Assembly (NCBI GenBank): GCA_946886065.1
Contig: CAMPHU010000139.1
Span: 1 to 12,572 of the forward strand
Source of the DNA: an uncultured Massilia sp.
GTDB lineage: Bacteria; Pseudomonadota; Gammaproteobacteria; Burkholderiales; Burkholderiaceae
Reading direction: 5' to 3'
DNA: 12,572 nt
The notes under the pieces were generated by a model. That model saw only the letters and a list, made by a program, of their open reading frames with translations. It did no database searches and had not been told where the DNA came from. How positions within the stretch are numbered: position 1 is the stretch's first letter; the number at the start of each line of letters is the position of its first letter. Positions 6,397 to 12,572 of this stretch are shown here, piece after piece. The translations under genes and the position numbers were made by a program.

Positions 6397-7644
6397 ATGT
6401 TGAGAGCACGTCTGTCTGTCCGTACCTTGTCTTCCGTCTTCGCCGCCGCACTGGGCATGGTGCCCGGCATCGCCTTCACGCAGGAGATGCCGCTCGACTA
6501 CCGGATGAACGAGCACATCATCCAGGTACCGGCCGGCGCCCAGCATCGGGCGCTGCTCGAGACCACCGTGTTCCGGCCGAACGGTCCCGGCCCCTTCCCG
6601 CTCATCGTCATCAACCACGGCAAGGACCCGGGCCGCCCCAGCCTGCAGCCGCGCGACCGCTTCTATCACATGGCCAGCGCCTTCGTGAAGCGCGGCTACG
6701 CCGTGATGGTGCCGATGCGCCAGGGCTTCGCCAACTCGACCGGCCGCTATGCCGAGCACGGCTGCGACATGACCGCCAACGGCTACAGCCAGGCCGCGGA
6801 CATCCGCGACACGCTCGAGTTCGCACGCCGGCAGGCCTGGGTCGACAAGGACCGCATCGTGGTCGCCGGCCAGTCCTATGGCGGCCTGGCAACGATCGCC
6901 CTCGGCACCCAGAAGCTGCCCGGCGTGCGCGGCCTGATCAATTTCGCCGGCGGCCTGCGCGACGACAGCGACCGCTGCGCCTGGCGCTCGCAGCTGGTGT
7001 CCGCCTTCGCCGAATACGGCGCCAGGAACACTGTGCCGACTCTGTGGATGTACGGCAAGAACGACTCCCTGTTCGGGCCGGAACTGGCGCAGCGCATGCA
7101 CGCCGCCTTCGAACAGGCCGGCGGCCGCGGCCGCCTGGTGGAGTTCGGCGCCTTCAAGCGCGACGCGCATGGCATGCTGGCCAGCCGCGACGGCGAGAGG
7201 GTGTGGCTGGACGACACCGAGAAATTCCTGGAGGAGATCGGCATGCCGACCGAGGTCGTGCATGAGGTGCCGGCGCCGCCGAGCCCGGCGAAGACGGATT
7301 ATGCGCGCGTCGACGACATCGACGCCGTGCCCTTCCTGTCGGAACACGGCAAGCGCGCCTACCGCGACTACCTGACCAAGATGACGCCGCGCGCCTTCGC
7401 GGTGTCGCCGAGCGGCGCCTGGACCTGGGCCGAGGAAGGCGAAGACCCGGACGGCCGCGCGCTGGCCACCTGCAGCGCCAAGAGCACCGAACCCTGCCGC
7501 CTGTACTCGGTCGACGACTACGTGGTCTGGACCGGCGAGCGCATCGACGCCGCCGAGAAGGCCGCCGCCACCGCCTCGGTCACCCCGCCGCCGCAGGCGC
7601 CTGCTTCGGCCCCGACCACCTCGGTCGGCAGCACCACGCGCTGA
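6397..7644 (+). CDS. Exported alpha/beta hydrolase (dienelactone-hydrolase-like) with extra C-terminal domain
   Basis: This is a secreted or periplasmic serine hydrolase of unknown substrate. The 415-aa protein has an N-terminal signal peptide (positive MLRARLSVR, then a hydrophobic stretch, with cleavage likely near residue 28). Catalytic elements are visible in order: INHGKDPG near the oxyanion hole (72-79), nucleophile elbow G158-Q-S160-Y-G-G, acid D223 in MYGKNDSLF and H258 in RDAHGML. After about residue 300 comes a separate domain (PRAFAVSPSGAWTWAEEG, 331-348) with a cysteine pair C359/C367 and LYSVDDYVVW (369-378). A low-complexity Pro/Ala/Thr/Ser tail follows. I recognise the C-terminal domain only loosely. 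The start at 6397 was chosen for the signal peptide; the weak TAGAG at 6387-6391 is the only Shine-Dalgarno. The frame is open back to 6148, but that would overlap the pump gene and remove the signal peptide. Confidence 0.88.
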   Translation: MLRARLSVRTLSSVFAAALGMVPGIAFTQEMPLDYRMNEHIIQVPAGAQHRALLETTVFRPNGPGPFPLIVINHGKDPGRPSLQPRDRFYHMASAFVKRGYAVMVPMRQGFANSTGRYAEHGCDMTANGYSQAADIRDTLEFARRQAWVDKDRIVVAGQSYGGLATIALGTQKLPGVRGLINFAGGLRDDSDRCAWRSQLVSAFAEYGARNTVPTLWMYGKNDSLFGPELAQRMHAAFEQAGGRGRLVEFGAFKRDAHGMLASRDGERVWLDDTEKFLEEIGMPTEVVHEVPAPPSPAKTDYARVDDIDAVPFLSEHGKRAYRDYLTKMTPRAFAVSPSGAWTWAEEGEDPDGRALATCSAKSTEPCRLYSVDDYVVWTGERIDAAEKAAATASVTPPPQAPASAPTTSVGSTTR

Positions 7645-7649
7645 TCCCG

Positions 7650-7670
7650 GGGCTGGCTCCGGGCCAGCCC
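7650..7670 (+). terminator. Hairpin after the first hydrolase gene
   Basis: There is a perfect 8-bp stem, GGGCTGGC (7650-7657) with GCCAGCCC (7663-7670), around loop TCCGG, 6 nt after the stop codon. No run of T follows, so it may terminate weakly or act as an mRNA 3' stabiliser. Confidence 0.55.
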
Positions 7671-7808
7671 GCTTCCGCCTGTCAAGCCCGCCGCGCACTG
7701 TTTTCGTGCGTGCCGGGCCGCAACGACGCCGCCAGGCGACACAGCGCAAACCCCGCCGCCCCGCCTGCTCCGACAATGTGGCTGACGCCTCATTGATCGG
7801 AGAAGCAC

Positions 7809-8999
7809 ATGTTGCGCCTTTTTCAAGCTTGGCTTGCCGTCTTGCTGGCAAGCATAGCCTGCTGCGCGCCGGCTTGCGCCGCCAACAATTACCCCGTCAT
7901 CCTGGTGCATGGCGTGCTCGGCTTCGGCCCGGACGAATTCCAGCAGAGCGGCTTCCATTATTGGGGCGGCTACGGCGACATCGCGCGCCACATGCAGATC
8001 TACCGCGGCCCGCGCAACGTGTTCGCGGCCGCGGTCGGGCCGATCAGTTCCAACTGGGACCGTGCGGCCGAGCTCTACGCCCAGATCAAGGGCGGCTGCG
8101 TCGACTACGGCGCCAGCCACGTCAAGCACTACGGCACGCCCGGCCAGGCGCAGAAGCCGCCCGGCAAATGCTGGGCCGCCGACCCGGGCAACAATCCGCA
8201 GGGCTACCCACTGGCCTTCTATCCGGCCTGGGACGCCCGGCACCCCATCCACATGATCGGCCACAGCCAGGGCGGCACCACCATCCGCGCGCTGGTCGAG
8301 CTGCTGGAGCACGGCTCGCCCGAGGACGAAGGCGGCGGCGAACTGTACCAGGGCGGCAAGCTCGGCTGGATACGCAGCGTCACCACCATCTCGGCCCCGC
8401 ACAACGGCACCACCTTGAGCGACGCCGTCTTCGACATCGCCCCGACCCTGCGCACGCCGCTGCGCGAGCTGCTCGCCCACCGGGCCGCGCAATGGGAACT
8501 GGCGCCGGACGGGGCGCGCGAATTCAACCGCTGGGCGCGCACCTCGCCGCAGGTGTATTACTACTCGGTGGGCACCCTGGCGACGGAGGCCGGCAGCTGG
8601 TGCTGCAACGACACCGACCGCGTGATCGCGCCGATCCAGACCGTCTCCTTCCAGTATCCGCGCGCCGACATGATTCCCTACTTCAAGCTGTTTTCGGGCG
8701 AATGGATCCTGCCTTCGCCGCTGCAGCGGGGCATGGGCGGCTACACCCAGGACACGCCGGGCAGGCAGCGCATCGACAGCGACTGGTTTCCCAACGACGG
8801 CGTGGTCAACACGGTGAGCATGCGCGCGCCCGGCGGCCATCCGGCGCGCGACTACGACGGCAGCTCGGTGCGCGGGAGCTGGAATTACCTGGGGACCTGG
8901 CGCGGGTACGACCACTTCGACATCCTGAACTGGCCGAACAAGGGGCCCTCGGCCGATCCCTTGTACGAGAAGATCAGCGACATCATTTTCGCCTTGTAG
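7809..8999 (+). CDS. Secreted lipase/esterase, alpha/beta hydrolase (family I.5-like)
   Basis: This is an exported lipase-like hydrolase of 396 aa. The signal peptide MLRLFQAWLAVLLASIACCAP with PACA-A suggests cleavage near residue 24-25. The mature protein opens with YPVILVHGVLGFG, the oxyanion-loop region. The nucleophile elbow is G151-H-S153-Q-G-G. D330 in WFPNDGVVN and H369 in GYDHFDIL complete the triad. The order and the NDGVVN/DHFDI contexts resemble lipase family I.5 (thermophilic Bacillus/Staphylococcus type), which carries a zinc site. Candidate histidines H104/H107 are present, but spaced differently from the known zinc ligands. The WGGYGDIARHM segment is also family-like. Several cysteines (C97, C121, C265, C266) could form disulfides. 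GGAGA lies 5 nt before the ATG (7799-7803). It is the second of two adjacent exported hydrolases, 164 nt after the first, so separate transcription is possible. A polyester/PHB depolymerase-type activity cannot be excluded. Confidence 0.9.
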   Translation: MLRLFQAWLAVLLASIACCAPACAANNYPVILVHGVLGFGPDEFQQSGFHYWGGYGDIARHMQIYRGPRNVFAAAVGPISSNWDRAAELYAQIKGGCVDYGASHVKHYGTPGQAQKPPGKCWAADPGNNPQGYPLAFYPAWDARHPIHMIGHSQGGTTIRALVELLEHGSPEDEGGGELYQGGKLGWIRSVTTISAPHNGTTLSDAVFDIAPTLRTPLRELLAHRAAQWELAPDGAREFNRWARTSPQVYYYSVGTLATEAGSWCCNDTDRVIAPIQTVSFQYPRADMIPYFKLFSGEWILPSPLQRGMGGYTQDTPGRQRIDSDWFPNDGVVNTVSMRAPGGHPARDYDGSSVRGSWNYLGTWRGYDHFDILNWPNKGPSADPLYEKISDIIFAL

Positions 9000-9025
9000 C
9001 GGAGCCGCCCCGTTCTTCATTCTCC

Positions 9026-9048
9026 GCAGGCATCGGCACCATGCCTGC
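9026..9048. terminator. Hairpin between convergent genes
   Basis: GCAGGCAT (9026-9033) pairs perfectly with ATGCCTGC (9041-9048) around the loop CGGCACC. It lies in the 77-nt gap between the lipase stop (8999) and the kinase stop (9077). It could stop transcription from both sides. Neither side has a T-run, so it is an imperfect intrinsic terminator. Confidence 0.55.
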
Positions 9049-9076
9049 CGCGAGGCGAAGATCCGAGTCTCGCCGC

Positions 9077-10987
<1,911 letters not shown>

Positions 10988-11179
10988 ATATAGATAGTGC
11001 TTCCTAAAAGATGGACTCAAAATCATCCTATCATACAACTGCTCATCAATATGCCGCCACGCGTTTGCGCGCCGCCCGCCTGTCCTGCGCCCAAGCGCAG
11101 AGCGCCGCCTTGTAAAATTGCCGGCCGGTTTCACGTTACAATACGGCTCTGTTTTCCCGCGCTAGACATCAAGGCCCCA
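10988..11179. promoter_or_regulatory. Divergent promoter region, kinase/phytochrome
   Basis: This 192-nt intergenic region has promoter-like hexamers for both directions. Rightward, TACAAT (11137-11142, 5 of 6 matches) has no well-spaced -35. Leftward, TATGAT (11035-11030) is also 5 of 6, again with a weak -35. An inverted pair TTGTAA (11110-11115) and TTACAA (11136-11141) surrounds the palindrome CCGGCCGG. No gene is supported here. Confidence 0.45.
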
Positions 11180-12572
11180 ATGACCCAGGCAGTCCCCGCA
11201 CAACTCGACCTGTCGGCCTGCGACAAGGAACCCATCCGCACGCCCGGCAGCATCCAGCCGCACGGCTTCATGCTGACCCTGTCGCCTGCCCTCACGGTGG
11301 CCCAGGCCAGCGCCAACCTGGCGCAATGGACGGGCCACGCCGCCGCGGAGGCCGCAGGCAAGCCGCTGGCGCGCATCATCGGCGAGGCCGCCCACGCGCG
11401 CCTGGCGCCGGAGCTGCTCGACGGCGTCCTGGGCACGCGCCCGCTCTACCTGGGCACCGTCACCTTGCACAACGGCGCCCACTTCGACGTGCTGGTCCAC
11501 CGCTGGGACGGGCTGCTGATCGCCGAATTCGAACGCGTCGAGCGCCCGCAGCCGGCCGATTTCCGCCACCTCTACCCCCTGATCAGCGACTTCCTGGCCA
11601 GGGCCAACCAGCATGCCTCGATCGCGGCCCTGACCGAAGTGGCCGCCCGCCACGTGCGTTCGGTCACCGGATACGGCCGCGTGATGATCTACCAGTTCGA
11701 CACCGACGGCCACGGCCGCGTGGTGGCCGAGGCCAAGGCCGACGACTACGACTCCTACCTCGGCCAGCACTTCCCAGCGAGCGACATCCCGGCCCAGGCG
11801 CGCGAGCTGTACCGGCTGTCGCCGATCCGCCTGATCCAGGACGCCAATTACGAGCCGGCGCCGCTGGTGCCGCCGCACAATCCGGTGACGGGCGGCCTCA
11901 ACGACCTGTCCTTCGCGGCCCTGCGCAGCGTCTCGCCGGTGCACCTGCAGTACATGCGCAACATGGGCACCCTGGCCTCGATGTCGGTGTCGCTGATCGT
12001 CAAGGGCCAGCTGTGGGGCCTGATCTCCTGCCACAACGCCGCGCCCTGCCCGGTGCCGGTCGAGAAGCGCACCGCCTGCGAGCAGCTGGGCCAGATCCTG
12101 GCGCTGTGCATCGAGTCGCGCGAGGACGCGGCCGAGCTGCAGTTCCGCCTCGAGGTGCGGCGCACGATGGTGGAGCTGCTGGGCCACCTGACCAAGGGCA
12201 GCGACTTCCTCGAGAACATGAGCGGTGTCTTCCCCGAGCTGCTGCGCTTCGCGCGCGCCGGCGGCGTGGCCATCGTCGCCGACGACCTGATCATGACCTA
12301 CGGCGACACGCCGGACGAGGACGCGATCCGCGCACTCTCGACCTGGCTCGCGGTGCAGGGCCATACCGAGGTCTATCACACCAACCACCTGGGCGCGAGC
12401 TACCCGCCGGCGCAGGCGCTGACGCGCTGCGCCAGCGGCCTCCTGGCGCTGCCGATCTCGCGCATCCACAAGCATTACCTGCTGTGGTTCCGCCCCGAGC
12501 TGGTGCAGACCATCGAATGGGCCGGCAATCCGCATCAGAAGTTGCTCGACCCGCAAGCCCGCCCCGGCGCCC
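11180..12572 (+). CDS. Bacteriophytochrome photosensor, partial (runs off right edge)
   Basis: This is a red/far-red photoreceptor binding biliverdin. Only 464 residues are present; the frame is open to the window end and no stop is seen. The N-terminal PAS has C14 in ACDKEPIRTPGSIQPHG, the thioether attachment site of bacterial biliverdin-type phytochromes. The GAF domain has the PASDIP motif (199-204) with D202, and H255 in SPVHLQYMRNMG. Their 53-residue separation equals that of D207/H260 in Deinococcus BphP as I recall it. The PHY domain follows, with a tongue sequence WFRPE (436-440) and WAGNP just after it. The PRxSF part of the tongue is not reached. AAGG (11171-11174) lies 5 nt before the ATG. 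The output domain (histidine kinase, GGDEF or other) lies outside the window. It is divergent from the hybrid kinase at 9077-10987. Confidence 0.95.
   Translation, partial: MTQAVPAQLDLSACDKEPIRTPGSIQPHGFMLTLSPALTVAQASANLAQWTGHAAAEAAGKPLARIIGEAAHARLAPELLDGVLGTRPLYLGTVTLHNGAHFDVLVHRWDGLLIAEFERVERPQPADFRHLYPLISDFLARANQHASIAALTEVAARHVRSVTGYGRVMIYQFDTDGHGRVVAEAKADDYDSYLGQHFPASDIPAQARELYRLSPIRLIQDANYEPAPLVPPHNPVTGGLNDLSFAALRSVSPVHLQYMRNMGTLASMSVSLIVKGQLWGLISCHNAAPCPVPVEKRTACEQLGQILALCIESREDAAELQFRLEVRRTMVELLGHLTKGSDFLENMSGVFPELLRFARAGGVAIVADDLIMTYGDTPDEDAIRALSTWLAVQGHTEVYHTNHLGASYPPAQALTRCASGLLALPISRIHKHYLLWFRPELVQTIEWAGNPHQKLLDPQARPGA

Noticed and set aside
11162..12556. 464-codon minus-strand open frame opposite the phytochrome
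   Set aside because: It is antisense to a phytochrome with all chromophore-pocket residues, and its composition is that of a shadow frame.

Overview
The window is GC-rich (by eye about two thirds G+C) with tightly packed genes. The families present suggest a Massilia-like betaproteobacterium of the Oxalobacteraceae: a PA0069-type radical SAM protein, an EmrAB/NodT-type tripartite pump, secreted alpha/beta hydrolases and a biliverdin-type bacteriophytochrome. That assignment is inferred from protein character, not from a search.

Region 1 (about 137-6157, all minus strand) reads from right to left. It holds a DHA2/EmrB-like MFS transporter, an EmrA/HlyD periplasmic adaptor, a NodT-type outer-membrane lipoprotein, a DTW-domain tRNA-modification protein and a radical SAM protein. 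The three pump genes are translationally packed (1-nt gap, then a 4-nt ATGA overlap) and should form one inner membrane-periplasm-outer membrane efflux machine. The DTW gene follows 46 nt later. The radical SAM gene is separated from it by a near-consensus LexA (SOS) box, so it probably has its own DNA-damage-controlled promoter. It also ends in QLDLF, a textbook beta-clamp-binding peptide. Together these make it a candidate DNA-repair enzyme and the most interesting point in the window.

Region 2 (6158-6396) is a relatively AT-rich divergent intergenic region. It holds a 19-bp inverted repeat (possible operator), a promoter-like sequence for the rightward hydrolase, and a duplicated start region for the pump operon that creates a 4-codon upstream ORF. 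Region 3 (6397-8999, plus strand) has two exported alpha/beta hydrolases of different families, separated by a hairpin.

Region 4 (9077-12572) has a soluble hybrid histidine kinase (PAS-PAS-HisKA-HATPase-REC) on the minus strand. It is divergent from a bacteriophytochrome on the plus strand that runs off the right edge. Their shared 192-nt intergenic region and complementary domains suggest a red/far-red light signalling locus, but no physical partnership can be shown from sequence. The two PAS domains are a recent in-frame duplication of exactly 384 bp.

Apart from the SOS-linked radical SAM gene, the window is mostly ordinary accessory/core chromosome. I saw no rRNA, tRNA, CRISPR array, transposase or phage gene.
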